Part shown: in pieces, positions 18,636 through 27,348 of the stretch
Position numbering within the stretch: position 1 is the stretch's first letter
Layout of the letters: every line of letters begins with the position of its first letter
Assembly (NCBI RefSeq): GCF_009796745.1
Contig: NZ_CP047024.1
Location: forward strand, 62,001-126,000
DNA length: 64,000 bases
From: Paraglaciecola sp. L1A13
GTDB lineage: Bacteria > Pseudomonadota > Gammaproteobacteria > Enterobacterales > Alteromonadaceae
Direction of reading: 5' to 3'
Program-made: the position numbers and the translations under genes
The notes under the pieces: model-generated
Told to the model about the DNA's origin: nothing
The model's database searches: none
The model's input: only the letters and a program-made list of their open reading frames with translations

Positions 18636-19676
18636 ATGACTTGTATCTATCAAAAAAGAATTGAATTCATTTCCTATATACAACGTTTGTTGGAAAATAC
18701 TGAAACATCCTCAACTTATAAATTTGCTTTATTACATGCCTTAGCAGATCTCTGCATTGAGAGTGATATAAGTAAAAAACCCAAACTTAAAATAGAAGTA
18801 GATGACTTGGTAGAGAGAATCTTCAGTCTATATTGGCAACATGCCAAACCTTTCAAAATTGATAGTTCAGAAACTAATGATTCCAAAGAGATAATATCTC
18901 GTGAAAGCATTTTGCACCAAAGTACGAATAAGGAGCCAACTGTAATTAAAACAATTCGTACACTAAAAGGTAGAGGTGGTGATAATCTGACGGTGGCTAA
19001 AAAATTAAACGAAAAAAAGTGGGTTGAGTTATTTAATAGTGCAAAAAAATCCATTAGAGAAGGGCCTTTGTGGCGTTTACAATTAATCGAAAATAACATC
19101 GTGCCATTTCTGTATGAGCATAAAAAAGGTAAAAGCTATATTCAGTTGAACGAGGGGGTAGCTGATAGTTTTCGATTTTTTCATGACATAGTCGTAAAAC
19201 TCGTAAGGCAAGGGTGGGCTGATAAAATTGCATCTATTAAGTCAAATCAAGCTAGTTTGGGAAAGTCCGGCGAGTTAGCGGATTTTTTGTTTGGCAGTAA
19301 ACGGGTATCTTTGAAGTATGCGTCTGAACTACTGGAAAAAATCCAGGGAGGTTACTGTTTTTACTGTGAAAAAAAAATAAAGGGAGACGCTCACGTCGAT
19401 CATTTTATACCACTTAAAAAATATAATTATGATTTAGCTCACAATTTCGTGCTTGCTCACAAAAAATGCAATCAAGACAAAAGCAGTCATTTAGCTTTGA
19501 AGATATTTAAGGATAAGTGGGTGGCGCAAAATTTAGAAAAGTATAAAGACAAAATATCATCAAAGCTGTCATCAAGATATATGTGTGATCCTGAACGTTC
19601 TAGAGCTGTAGCTGATACGTTCTACGAAATCGCAGATAAATCTAATATTCCTCTATGGGGAGATCAAAAAAGTTAG
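18636..19676 (+). CDS. HNH endonuclease domain protein, cargo
   Basis: This 346-residue protein has a C-terminal HNH nuclease. C241-x2-C244 and C278 give the zinc pairs, HVDHFIPL at 253-260 gives the first His and Asp-His, and N270, H275 and N279 complete the fold. The N-terminal 230 residues are helical and unfamiliar to me, so the target is unknown; a restriction or anti-phage role is possible given the island. ATG at 18636 follows AAGGAA. It lies 66 bp after the trio on the same strand, the usual place for accessory cargo. Confidence 0.75.
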   Translation: MTCIYQKRIEFISYIQRLLENTETSSTYKFALLHALADLCIESDISKKPKLKIEVDDLVERIFSLYWQHAKPFKIDSSETNDSKEIISRESILHQSTNKEPTVIKTIRTLKGRGGDNLTVAKKLNEKKWVELFNSAKKSIREGPLWRLQLIENNIVPFLYEHKKGKSYIQLNEGVADSFRFFHDIVVKLVRQGWADKIASIKSNQASLGKSGELADFLFGSKRVSLKYASELLEKIQGGYCFYCEKKIKGDAHVDHFIPLKKYNYDLAHNFVLAHKKCNQDKSSHLALKIFKDKWVAQNLEKYKDKISSKLSSRYMCDPERSRAVADTFYEIADKSNIPLWGDQKS

Positions 19677-19869
19677 GAACTTTAAATTTTTAGCAGGAGT
19701 GCTAATTTTACCTAAGAGTAAATTATTCTTTGGAAAATCGTGTGCTTTTTAAATATCTGTGAGCGTAAAAAATGGCTACTAAACCGCTAAAAATATTAAG
19801 GAACAAAAATCCATACATCAGGGTTATTGGTAACATATAATATCTCACTTGGGGCATGCGGAAGATATC

Positions 19870-20079
19870 TTAACTTAGCAGTTTGCTCACTGAAATGTCT
19901 AGTGCATCCGCTATCTGATAAATCTTCGTTAAAGTCACATTTTTTTCACCGCGTTCTATATGGCCCATATAACTTCTATCAATGTTTGCCAAATTGGCCA
20001 ATGCCTCTTGTGAAAGCCCTTTTAACTTTCTCACATTGCGAACAGACCTACCAAAATTTACGAGTCTTTCGTCTTTCAT
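19870..20079 (-). CDS. XRE-family helix-turn-helix regulator
   Basis: This 69-residue protein is a single Cro/C1-type DNA-binding domain: NFGRSVRNVRKLKGLSQEAL, then IDRSYMGHIERGEKNVTL and IADALDISVSKLL. It is the size of small regulators in restriction-modification and toxin-antitoxin loci. ATG 20079 is preferred to a TTG 15 bases earlier. It is divergent from the 149-aa gene at 20185, so it may control that gene or itself through the ~105-bp gap. Confidence 0.85.
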   Translation of the reverse strand: MKDERLVNFGRSVRNVRKLKGLSQEALANLANIDRSYMGHIERGEKNVTLTKIYQIADALDISVSKLLS

Positions 20080-20184
20080 TAAAGTTTTGCCCAAAAGGCA
20101 GAACTATCAACACTTGATGTTTATAAGGCCACGGGATATAACTCTCATTTTACTCACTTTCGCCAATAATATTTGCTTTCATCT

Positions 20185-20634
20185 ATGTCAAGACGTCAAA
20201 CAATGAAAAAAATTTTTCATCACTCTCTAGTATCTTGGGAAAAGATAGACAGTGAAAGGTATTTAATTTTCTGTCGAGGAGAAAGCTGGATGATCTGGCC
20301 GCGCTCAAAAAAGTATAAAAAATGTTGCAATGGACGACCTATTTCTGATTTTTACATAGGAGAAATAGAAGATTTCTACCAACGTTTTATAACTAAAAGG
20401 ATTTTCTTACCAGAAAATAGTGGAAAAGTATGGAACCCTAACGAAGAAGATATCTTATTTGAAATGATTCAACACTCTTTAACGATCACGGATGTTGCGC
20501 GGGAATTGGAAAGATCCTGTGGGGAGGTGGCGATGAAACTTGTTACTTTAAACGGAATTTCCACTGCCATACCAGTTGATATTAAGATGCAATATGACGT
20601 CTCCATGCTCAACATAATTAAAAATTTGAATTGA
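20185..20634 (+). CDS. Uncharacterised protein with possible C-terminal DNA-binding helices
   Basis: I do not recognise this ~149-residue protein. Its N-terminal half is basic and aromatic with an odd KKYKKCC cluster. The C-terminal third (WNPNEEDILFEMIQHSLTIT, then DVARELERSCGEVAMKL) looks like a helix-turn-helix of the kind used to sort DNA sequences. ATG at 20185 is chosen; a TTG at 20173 and an ATG at 20203 are also possible, and none has a good ribosome binding site. It is divergent from the XRE gene. Confidence 0.5.
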   Translation: MSRRQTMKKIFHHSLVSWEKIDSERYLIFCRGESWMIWPRSKKYKKCCNGRPISDFYIGEIEDFYQRFITKRIFLPENSGKVWNPNEEDILFEMIQHSLTITDVARELERSCGEVAMKLVTLNGISTAIPVDIKMQYDVSMLNIIKNLN

Positions 20635-20784
20635 CTCAGTAGTTTTAGGTAATCTCATAAGGTAAACCGAAATTCAAATAATAAGTGCATTTCTCAAAGT
20701 AAACGGGGAAATGTGAACATGGTTAGCCGAAGCCGAATGAGCAGTTTCTCTAGCCACTTTTTTGCAACTAATTTGTTCAATATG

Positions 20785-21258
20785 TTATTTTCCAGTATTA
20801 AACGCAATTTGAGCAGCGAAGAAATAGGGAATTGAGCATATAAAAACCAAAATAAGAGCTAAAAGCACACTTCCAGAAAACGCGATATACATCGCTAAAA
20901 ACATCAGAGTGGACGGAAGCCAAATGAAAAACTGTCTTAGGTATTTGTTACCACAAACAATTGATGGAAATCTTAGTAGGGCGTTCTGAGTTTTCTCGCA
21001 ATCAATGGCATCGTAATTCGATTTGACCATTCTTAGTTGAATTCCTAAATATACCCCGAGCGAGAAAAAAACAGCAAACAACATCCCTAACGCAGCCTTC
21101 CCGCCAAACTCTACTCCCAATCCAGGTATGTTTACATTTTGAAAATCAATAGCAAGTGCAAAGGACATCAGAGTTATGGAAACAACCGAGGCTAACAAAA
21201 TTGTCTTTTGGCATCCCTTTGCAGCCTCTGTAAAGTTGTTGATGGAAATTGAGTCCAT
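20785..21258 (-). CDS. Small four-helix membrane protein, unknown function
   Basis: This 157-residue protein has four hydrophobic segments: TILLASVVSITLMSFALAI, LGMLFAVFFSLGVYLGIQL, and two in the final third. The start ATG at 21258 has AAGGAG five bases upstream, much better than the longer open frame to 21330. A short cytoplasmic loop with charged residues lies between helices two and three. I do not recognise the family. In a defence-rich island it could be an effector or a membrane accessory, but nothing in the sequence shows this. Confidence 0.6.
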   Translation of the reverse strand: MDSISINNFTEAAKGCQKTILLASVVSITLMSFALAIDFQNVNIPGLGVEFGGKAALGMLFAVFFSLGVYLGIQLRMVKSNYDAIDCEKTQNALLRFPSIVCGNKYLRQFFIWLPSTLMFLAMYIAFSGSVLLALILVFICSIPYFFAAQIAFNTGK

Positions 21259-21486
21259 TACTATCTCCTTAGGGTCATGACGCCCTGATAATTTTTGACT
21301 AAAAGGTGTAGCGGAGCGAGACCGACACAAACTTTAGCCGTTCTGCCTTGGACGGTTTGTATACGCAAATTTTTTTAAATGTAACTTGTAAAAGTTGGAG
21401 GCATATCTACTATCTATGTAAGTAGAACTTAGCCTTTTTTTTTATAAAAGTCTAAAGCTTGAAAGGATGTTTTTTCCAAAAGGAAA

Positions 21487-21660
21487 TTAATAACGCTTTC
21501 GAAATAGCATATCTTTCAAGTTTATTGGAGAGTTTTGCATCTCGCTAGCTGCCCTTACAAATCGATTGGGGATGATAGGTGTACGATTTAAGTTAATACC
21601 TAATGAGATACACTGCCCTCTTACAAACTCATCATCCGTTATGTTTAGTCTTCCACACAT
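21487..21660 (-). pseudogene. SOS response-associated peptidase (YedK/HMCES) N-terminal fragment
   Basis: This 57-codon frame opens with MCGRLNITDDEFVRG, the hallmark N-terminus of YedK/HMCES proteins, in which Cys2 attacks abasic sites in single-stranded DNA. It continues to NRFVRAASEMQ and then loses similarity and stops. The intact family is about 200 residues or more, so this is a truncated copy. It is divergent from umuD and shares the LexA box at 21706-21725, a typical SOS arrangement. The similarity is by eye only. Confidence 0.6.
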
Positions 21661-21705
21661 ATTTCACCTAAAAAAGTATAACGAAGTTAATTTTAAATAG
21701 AATGA

Positions 21706-21725
21706 TACTGTATATAATAACAGTA
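21706..21725. promoter_or_regulatory. LexA (SOS) box
   Basis: TACTGTATATAATAACAGTA has the CTGT-N8-ACAG core of the gammaproteobacterial LexA operator. It sits between the truncated yedK (-) and umuD (+) and its last base is one base before the umuD ATG. Confidence 0.9.
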
Positions 21726-21726
21726 T

Positions 21727-22131
21727 ATGTTGAAATTTATTCCTATTAAAGCTTCTGCGGGTATCGTCGGTTTTGAGTCACCTGCGGCAGAATACACACA
21801 GCTTAGCCTAGATTTAGACCAGCTACTGATTGACCATCCCTCTGCAACCTATATCGGATTTGCCCAGGGGGAGTCCATGAAAGGCGATGGTATTTTCTCG
21901 GGTGACTTATTGATTGTAGACCGCGCGCAAGAAATTAAAGACCAAGACGTGGTGGTGGCTAACCTTAACGGCGTATTCGTGTGTAAAAAAATTGATAAAG
22001 TGCAGCGCTGTTTGCTGTCTTCCAGTAAACGATTTCCACCGTACTTTTTGCAAGAAGGTGACGACTTTCAGATAGAGGGCGTGGTGACGCGCTCCATTCG
22101 CTTACATCGACCCTTTAAGAAGCAGCTCTGA
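21727..22131 (+). CDS. umuD: UmuD-like SOS mutagenesis protease
   Basis: This 134-residue S24 peptidase-fold protein is the regulatory subunit of DNA polymerase V. The catalytic Ser lies in GESMKGDGI (residue ~50) and the Lys in VFVCKKID (residue ~87). The likely self-cleavage pair is an Ala-Gly near residues 11-12 (KASAGIVG), as in LexA; E. coli UmuD uses Cys-Gly. The ATG almost touches the LexA box, leaving no room for a normal leader. The stop overlaps the start of the broken umuC (TGATG), so this was once a umuDC operon. Confidence 0.9.
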   Translation: MLKFIPIKASAGIVGFESPAAEYTQLSLDLDQLLIDHPSATYIGFAQGESMKGDGIFSGDLLIVDRAQEIKDQDVVVANLNGVFVCKKIDKVQRCLLSSSKRFPPYFLQEGDDFQIEGVVTRSIRLHRPFKKQL

Positions 22132-22175
22132 TGTTCGCCCTGTGTGATGCCAGAAGTATGTGTGCCACTTTCTAA
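22131..22175 (+). pseudogene. umuC: umuC, 5' fragment (14 codons)
   Basis: Directly overlapping the umuD stop is an ATG followed by FALCDARSMCATF and a stop. This matches the invariant N-terminus of UmuC, the catalytic subunit of polymerase V (compare MFALVD in relatives). Homology ends at about 22172, where integron-cassette sequence begins. The C-terminal piece is at 24802-25227; about 265 middle residues, including the active-site acidic residues, are missing. Confidence 0.75.
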
Positions 22176-22245
22176 CTATACACATTTTACATGGTGAGAA
22201 TATTCTTTATTGTACCTACAAGATAAATGAATTAACTATCAATAA

Positions 22246-22602
22246 ATGACAATCAAATACGAGATCAAAACAACAGAAATAAAAACAACAGAAATAAAAC
22301 CATTCACGTATAGGACTCCTTTAATAATCCCCGTCGACCTAGTGCAGCATATCGAATATGGCTCTAACTTAATTCAATTGTATTTTACTCCTGATCGCTC
22401 TTCTCCTGAATCTGAGGCAGAATCGTTTAATGAAAAATACTTTATAAAAGCCTATGAAACCGCTATTGACTTCCTAAGTACTGATTCTAAAAGTAATTCA
22501 GTAGGTGCGGAGAGAATTAAATTATATTTTGATAGTAATACTAAATCATATAAAGTATTTCATATTCAATATCTTGATGGGTTAGATAAAAGTATTGTCT
22601 AA
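22246..22602 (+). CDS. Integron cassette gene 1, unknown soluble protein
   Basis: This 118-residue protein of no family I recognise is followed immediately by an attC site. The N-terminus has a short threefold repeat (EIKTT, EIKTT, EIKP) coded by near-identical 15-base units. The rest is mixed alpha/beta, with no signal peptide or membrane segment. It lies in the gap of the broken umuC on the same strand. Cassette genes usually lack their own promoter, so expression could come from the SOS promoter of umuD. Confidence 0.55.
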   Translation: MTIKYEIKTTEIKTTEIKPFTYRTPLIIPVDLVQHIEYGSNLIQLYFTPDRSSPESEAESFNEKYFIKAYETAIDFLSTDSKSNSVGAERIKLYFDSNTKSYKVFHIQYLDGLDKSIV

Positions 22603-22698
22603 CAAGCTGTCAAACATGGACAAAAAACAGTTGGCTTTTGCTCCTTCGTCGCTAATTTTAGCCAACAATTTTATTGCCTATTAAACAGGGCGTTAGGT
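22597..22698 (+). repeat. attC recombination site 1
   Basis: GTCTAAC (22597-22603, pattern RYYYAAC) and GTTAGGT (22692-22698, pattern GTTRRRY) bound a 102-base region. Its inner arms can pair: CAGTTGGCT near 22628 with AGCCAAC near 22660. This is the layout of an integron cassette attC site, which folds and is cut by an integron integrase. Confidence 0.85.
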
Positions 22699-22704
22699 GC
22701 TAAA

Positions 22705-23118
22705 TTGATTTCGAGTCCACGTATAGAATTTTTCACTTGGTTAAGTGCTGGGGTTGCAGCTACGTCACTTGCTTTATTGATTTTTATACCAAGCCTCAGC
22801 GAGGTAAACGTATACGCTAAAATGGTTTCTCTAATTGCATTTATAGTTTCACTAACATTTTCATTTGGTTCTCTATCCATACTTAAAGAAATGATAGTTC
22901 TTAGTAATACAAGCAATGATAAAGCAACGTCAATTCACCATTTTGTTCTACTTATTTCCTTGTTAAGCTATTTAATTGGCTTTGGGGCTTATTTTTATAG
23001 CTTATCTCCAATATACACTTATATATTTTCTGGTGCCTTTATAGTTGTATTCATATTTTTTAAAAAGGTACAAAACGCGATAATCGCACCCAACAAGCAA
23101 ATTAATCAGGACAAATAG
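22705..23118 (+). CDS. Integron cassette gene 2, four-helix membrane protein
   Basis: This 137-residue protein has four clear membrane segments, for instance AGVAATSLALLIFIPSL, then VSLIAFIVSLTFSF and two more towards the C-terminus. It starts at a TTG (22705) only seven bases after attC1, the tight spacing typical of gene cassettes. Its family is not recognised. The last codons run into attC2 (23088-23187), also usual for cassettes. Confidence 0.55.
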   Translation: MISSPRIEFFTWLSAGVAATSLALLIFIPSLSEVNVYAKMVSLIAFIVSLTFSFGSLSILKEMIVLSNTSNDKATSIHHFVLLISLLSYLIGFGAYFYSLSPIYTYIFSGAFIVVFIFFKKVQNAIIAPNKQINQDK

Positions 23119-23187
23119 CAGTTGGTTTTTGCTCCTGCGTCGCTTATTTTAACCAACTGATATTTGCTCATTATTTGGGTGTTAGGT
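23088..23187 (+). repeat. attC recombination site 2
   Basis: ACCCAAC (23088-23094) and GTTAGGT (23181-23187) bound 100 bases. The interior (CAGTTGG-TTTTGCTCC and a pairing CCAACTG) closely resembles attC1, so cassettes 1 and 2 probably came from the same kind of array. Confidence 0.85.
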
Positions 23188-23212
23188 GAAGCTATGGTTC
23201 GGTCGTATCCTT

Positions 23213-23536
23213 ATGAACAAGATTGATCGAGAGATAATTGTAATTCTTAAAGACGTCTTTCAGTTGAAGAGGGTTCGTCCAATAGAATCTGATCACAATT
23301 TGAGATTGTGGATGATACGGGCCTTCTTTCTCGTGTCAGTCTTTGGGTTAATTGGACGAGTTATCATGGGGTTTAGCGAACGTGACATACCTGCTGAATA
23401 TTCAGTAATAGTGAATACTCCGCTAGCTTTCTTCTTTACGTTGTTATTTCTACATATTAACAACGAAGTGGAAGAAACGAGTTTAATTTTATTTGTTCTT
23501 ACTTGGTTGGCACTCATGCTTAGTTTGTATGTCTAG
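23213..23536 (+). CDS. Integron cassette gene 3, three-helix membrane protein
   Basis: This 107-residue protein from ATG 23213 (a GTG at 23186, touching attC2, is an alternative) has three hydrophobic segments: FFLVSVFGLIGRVIMGF, LAFFFTLLFLHI and LILFVLTWLALMLSLYV. The N-terminal 30 residues are charged and cytoplasmic by the positive-inside rule. I do not recognise a family. attC3 begins ten bases after the stop. Confidence 0.5.
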   Translation: MNKIDREIIVILKDVFQLKRVRPIESDHNLRLWMIRAFFLVSVFGLIGRVIMGFSERDIPAEYSVIVNTPLAFFFTLLFLHINNEVEETSLILFVLTWLALMLSLYV

Positions 23537-23545
23537 AGCAGAATC

Positions 23546-23661
23546 ACCTAACAAATTGCTCGATTTGACGCAACGGCCTACGTTCTTTTTGTGCACTCGC
23601 TACGCTCATTGTTGCACAAAAATACACCACAACCGCTGCGCAAATGAGCAAGGCGTTATGC
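23546..23661 (+). repeat. attC recombination site 3
   Basis: ACCTAAC (23546-23552) and GTTATGC (23655-23661) bound 116 bases. The interior contains TTGTGCA...TGCACAA arms around 23597-23625 and differs from attC1 and attC2, which suggests a cassette from a different source. Confidence 0.8.
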
Positions 23662-23681
23662 ATGAAAGGAAAATTTAAGCA

Positions 23682-24173
23682 TTGGAGATTTTACTAAAAT
23701 ACCTTTCTGAGGTAATCGCTTTTTTAGCTTTAATTGTTTCACTATATGCTGGCTTCAATTCTTACAAAGCAAATAAATTAGCAAATCAAAATGCTGCAAA
23801 AAGCGACCTCGAAAAAGCCGCTATGAGAAGAAAAAACATGATGATTGCTGAGGAAAAAAAGTTGTCAGTAACGAAAAAATTAATTTTTGCAGTAGTGCAA
23901 AAACATAAGCTACTTTCGACTTATCCAAGCTTGGAAGAAAAATACCCAAAAGAGAAAGAGAGATTAATACTTTGCCTTGATGCTCTGAAATACCAAGAAA
24001 AAGACCAACCTAGAGTAGAGAAATGGCTCAGCGATCCAAACATAGGCAAGCCTATAGAATTATCAAATTCCGCTTTGGCTTATGTGGAGCGCCTAACCAT
24101 TCGAATGGAAACAGACCTTATCTCTGAAGAGAGAACATTAAAAGCTATGGAGGAAATGGTTAGAAATGCATAA
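23682..24173 (+). CDS. Integron cassette gene 4, membrane-anchored helical protein
   Basis: This 163-residue protein has one N-terminal membrane segment (VIAFLALIVSLYAGF) and a long, charged helical cytoplasmic part (residues 30-163, rich in Lys and Glu). It starts at TTG 23682, 21 bases after attC3, with AAGGAAAA upstream. No attC is visible downstream; the array is cut off about here by the IS110 remnant. The function is unknown. Confidence 0.5.
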   Translation: MEILLKYLSEVIAFLALIVSLYAGFNSYKANKLANQNAAKSDLEKAAMRRKNMMIAEEKKLSVTKKLIFAVVQKHKLLSTYPSLEEKYPKEKERLILCLDALKYQEKDQPRVEKWLSDPNIGKPIELSNSALAYVERLTIRMETDLISEERTLKAMEEMVRNA

Positions 24174-24249
24174 GAAAAGACTATGGCGTCAATAGCTAAT
24201 TTGGAGCCTTTGGCGCTTCCCACATGACCCCATCTCTCAGCATTGAATT

Positions 24250-24801
<552 letters not shown>

Positions 24802-25227
24802 CTTAGGCAGAAGAGTCTCACCGGAAGTATGACGCTGTTCGCTACTAGCTCACATCATGACGTTGAAGGCTATTTTCGGCGCTCACACTTTCATCGATTT
24901 ACGGTGCCCACCAACGATATTTGCAACATCGTTAAAGTGATTGAAATAGCCATAGGGCAACTCTATAAGTCAGGGGTCCGCTATTACAAATACGGTGTCG
25001 GTTTGATGGATTTACATGACGAAGGGTTGTTTCAATACGACCTATTCAGCCAATCGAATGACAATACCAAGCTTATGGCGTGTATGGATAATATTAATGC
25101 CAGGTATGGTCGTTCGACCGTTCAAATAGCCGCAAAAGGCTTCGAGCAAAAGTTTGCTATGCGACGAGCGTTCCTCTCGCCCCAATACACTACCAAGTGG
25201 AGCGACATACCCAAGATTATTTGTTAG
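24802..25227 (+). pseudogene. umuC: umuC, 3' fragment
   Basis: This is the C-terminal ~140 codons of UmuC, with the little-finger end and the DUF4113 tail. Recognisable stretches are LRQKSLTGSM (before the ATG at 24829), RYYKYGVGLMDL, and RYGRSTVQIAAKGF followed by MRRAFLSPQYTTKW, which resemble the end of E. coli UmuC. A stop lies just upstream at 24799, where the IS110 remnant begins. The polymerase active site is absent, so no functional polymerase V subunit can be made from this locus. Confidence 0.85.
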
Positions 25228-25266
25228 TTAGATAAAATAAATTAAGAACAACATAGTGGGGCGGTC

Positions 25267-25371
25267 TTAGCGACGGTCGCCACGCTCTGATTTCTTCGGA
25301 TAGCGTATAACCAATGCTGTACCGATAACTAGTATTGCCAAAGGGATGAGAAAAATAAGCTCTTCGTACAT
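25267..25371 (-). CDS. Small 34-residue single-pass membrane protein
   Basis: This short frame begins MYEELIFLIPLAILVIG, continues to TALVIRYPKK and ends in a basic SERGDRR tail. One membrane span (residues ~5-22) is followed by a positively charged cytoplasmic end. The ribosome binding site AGGAG lies seven bases before the ATG, which is the main reason to trust it. It stands alone between the umuC fragment and the lipoprotein nuclease. The function is unknown. Confidence 0.55.
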   Translation of the reverse strand: MYEELIFLIPLAILVIGTALVIRYPKKSERGDRR

Positions 25372-25647
25372 GACATACTCCTAATATATGAAGTCAGCTA
25401 CAAGTATGTTTTCTTCTTGCCTATATTGGTCAATTCCCACGAAATATACAATGTGTTTAGAAAACGGAAGCGAGATGAACAAACCCGAACGGATGAGTAA
25501 CGTTCTCAGTCACTGGCTTTTCTACCATAGATTGGAATGAATATCAGGAAATGAGTTACCTATTCTTAGCTAGGCCTGAGATAATGGTAGATTGCCGCTG
25601 AGAGGGAATTCTACAGCGTTATAAATGAAGCTTTTTTTGAGAATAAA

Positions 25648-26421
25648 ATGAAAACGAAAACTATTTTGACCAGTTCAGTTCTAGCGGTACTTTTGAGCCT
25701 GAACGCATGTGGTCAGGCTGACATTTCAGCGCAAACCTCTCCGATGGTTAAACAGTCATCTTCTGGAATATGCCATGATAAAACGAGTTCATCTTATCAT
25801 CGCACGAAAAAATTCGTGGCGTTCGATACTGTTGCCGCATGTATAAACAGGGGAGGTCGTTTACCAAAATCAAAAACTAACTCTATAGATAAGGCGACTA
25901 AGGAAGCAATCGAAGAAAACAGAAGCTTTGTAGAGCTTTATGATAGAAGCGATTGGCCGCACTGGTTAGACAGCGATAAAGACTGTCAGAATACGAGACA
26001 TGAATTGCTCATTCAGACATCAACAAAACCTGTCTCTTTTAAATCGGAGAAGCTGTGCAATGTGCTGTTAGGGCAGTGGTATGACCCATACTCAGGTGAC
26101 ACTTATAGTGTGTCCAAAGAGTTAGATCTCGACCACATCGTCCCGCTAAAATTTGCCCATGGTCATGGTGGAGATAAATGGAGTAGACAGCACAAAGCAT
26201 TATTTGCCAATGATGTCGAAAACCTCATACTCGTTCAGGCGTCTTTAAACCGTCAAAAAGGGGCTAAAGGACTTGATGAGTGGCTCCCACCTAATCTCCC
26301 ATACCGATGTGAATATATAGGGCGTTTTAACCACGTAATGACTAAGTATGCATTAGCGTTTATCCCATTCGAGCAGCGTATCGTCAACAGAATGGTAAAG
26401 GCTTGTAAGCAAAGAGATTAA
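25648..26421 (+). CDS. Lipoprotein with HNH (DUF1524-like) nuclease domain
   Basis: This 257-residue exported protein has a lipobox LNAC with the acylated Cys at residue 21. The nuclease core is LDLDHIVPLKFA (Asp162, His163), then N192 in NDVENLILV, and N201 and K204 in LNRQKGAKG, the D-H/N/N-K pattern of the DUF1524/HNH group. Being surface- or periplasm-anchored, it more likely degrades incoming or extracellular DNA than chromosomal DNA. The ATG follows GAGAATAAA. A degenerate IS3 element begins 58 bases after its stop. Confidence 0.78.
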   Translation: MKTKTILTSSVLAVLLSLNACGQADISAQTSPMVKQSSSGICHDKTSSSYHRTKKFVAFDTVAACINRGGRLPKSKTNSIDKATKEAIEENRSFVELYDRSDWPHWLDSDKDCQNTRHELLIQTSTKPVSFKSEKLCNVLLGQWYDPYSGDTYSVSKELDLDHIVPLKFAHGHGGDKWSRQHKALFANDVENLILVQASLNRQKGAKGLDEWLPPNLPYRCEYIGRFNHVMTKYALAFIPFEQRIVNRMVKACKQRD

Positions 26422-26504
26422 TATTTATCTCCAGCGAGACGTACAGTCGCTTGATAATATAGTGCGATAAGTAACAACTGAACTTCCCCCGGTTTCGTAG
26501 ACAC

Positions 26505-27340
26505 TTAACTTGCCTGTGAATATGTATTTTCATATTCATCTGGGGGCACATGTCCAAGGTGGCTATGCAGTCGAGTTCGATTGTAAAACACCTCAATGTA
26601 ATCGAACAAATCCGCTTTGGCTTCACTTCGGTTCACGTACACTTTTCGTTTCACTCGCTCCGTTTTAAGTGAGTGAAAAAAACTTTCTCCAACCGCATTA
26701 TCTAAACAATGGCCTCGGCGGCTCATGCTGGGTATCAGATTATGAACACTTAAAAAGTCTAGATAGTCACCGCTGGCATATTGACTGCCCTGATCACTGT
26801 GTACTATCACCTCTGATACCGCAGGTCGTCTCCATATCGCCATCAGTAACGCTTTAATCACGATATCTCATGTCATGGTAGGTTGCATCGACCAACCAAT
26901 AACCTTTCGTGAGAACAAGTCCAACACCACGGCCAAATACAGCCAGCCTTCATAGGTTTTGATGTACGTTATATCTGATACCCAAGCGGTATCAGGCTCG
27001 CTCACAACAAATTGCTGTTGTAGATGGTTATCTGCTGCAATATGAGGTGTAGAAGACTTGAAGTAGCGTCGCTTATAGCCAATATTAGCTTTGAGCTTGG
27101 CCTGCTTCATCAACTTAGCAACACGATTCACACCACACCTTTCACCTTGTCGCCTAAGATCATGCGTGATCCTAGGACTGCCATAAACAGCCCACTTTGC
27201 ACATAACTTTCTTTGATGCGTTCAAGCAAGCGCTCATTGTCCTGTGCACTTTTTGATAATGGTTGCTTCGACCAGGCGTAAAATCCACTACGATGAACGT
27301 TTAACACACGGCACATGGTACTGACACGATAAACATGGAG
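26505..27340 (-). pseudogene. IS3-family transposase OrfB, broken
   Basis: This is the DDE integrase half of an IS3-type transposase, split into three frames. The N-terminal part reads MCRVLNVHRSGFYAWSKQPL. A frameshift near 27180-27195 moves the frame into [11 protein letters not shown] and [16 protein letters not shown]. An in-frame TGA near 26872 then follows MQPTMT where DIVIKALLMAIW resumes. The DDE residues are still readable: D in WVSDITYI, D in VIVHSDQGSQY and E in NAVGESFFHSLK. It would need repair to be active. Confidence 0.85.
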
Positions 27341-27348
27341 TCGGGATT

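Noticed and set aside
21727..24173. Complete integron
   Set aside because: attC sites are present but no integron integrase gene or attI site is visible.
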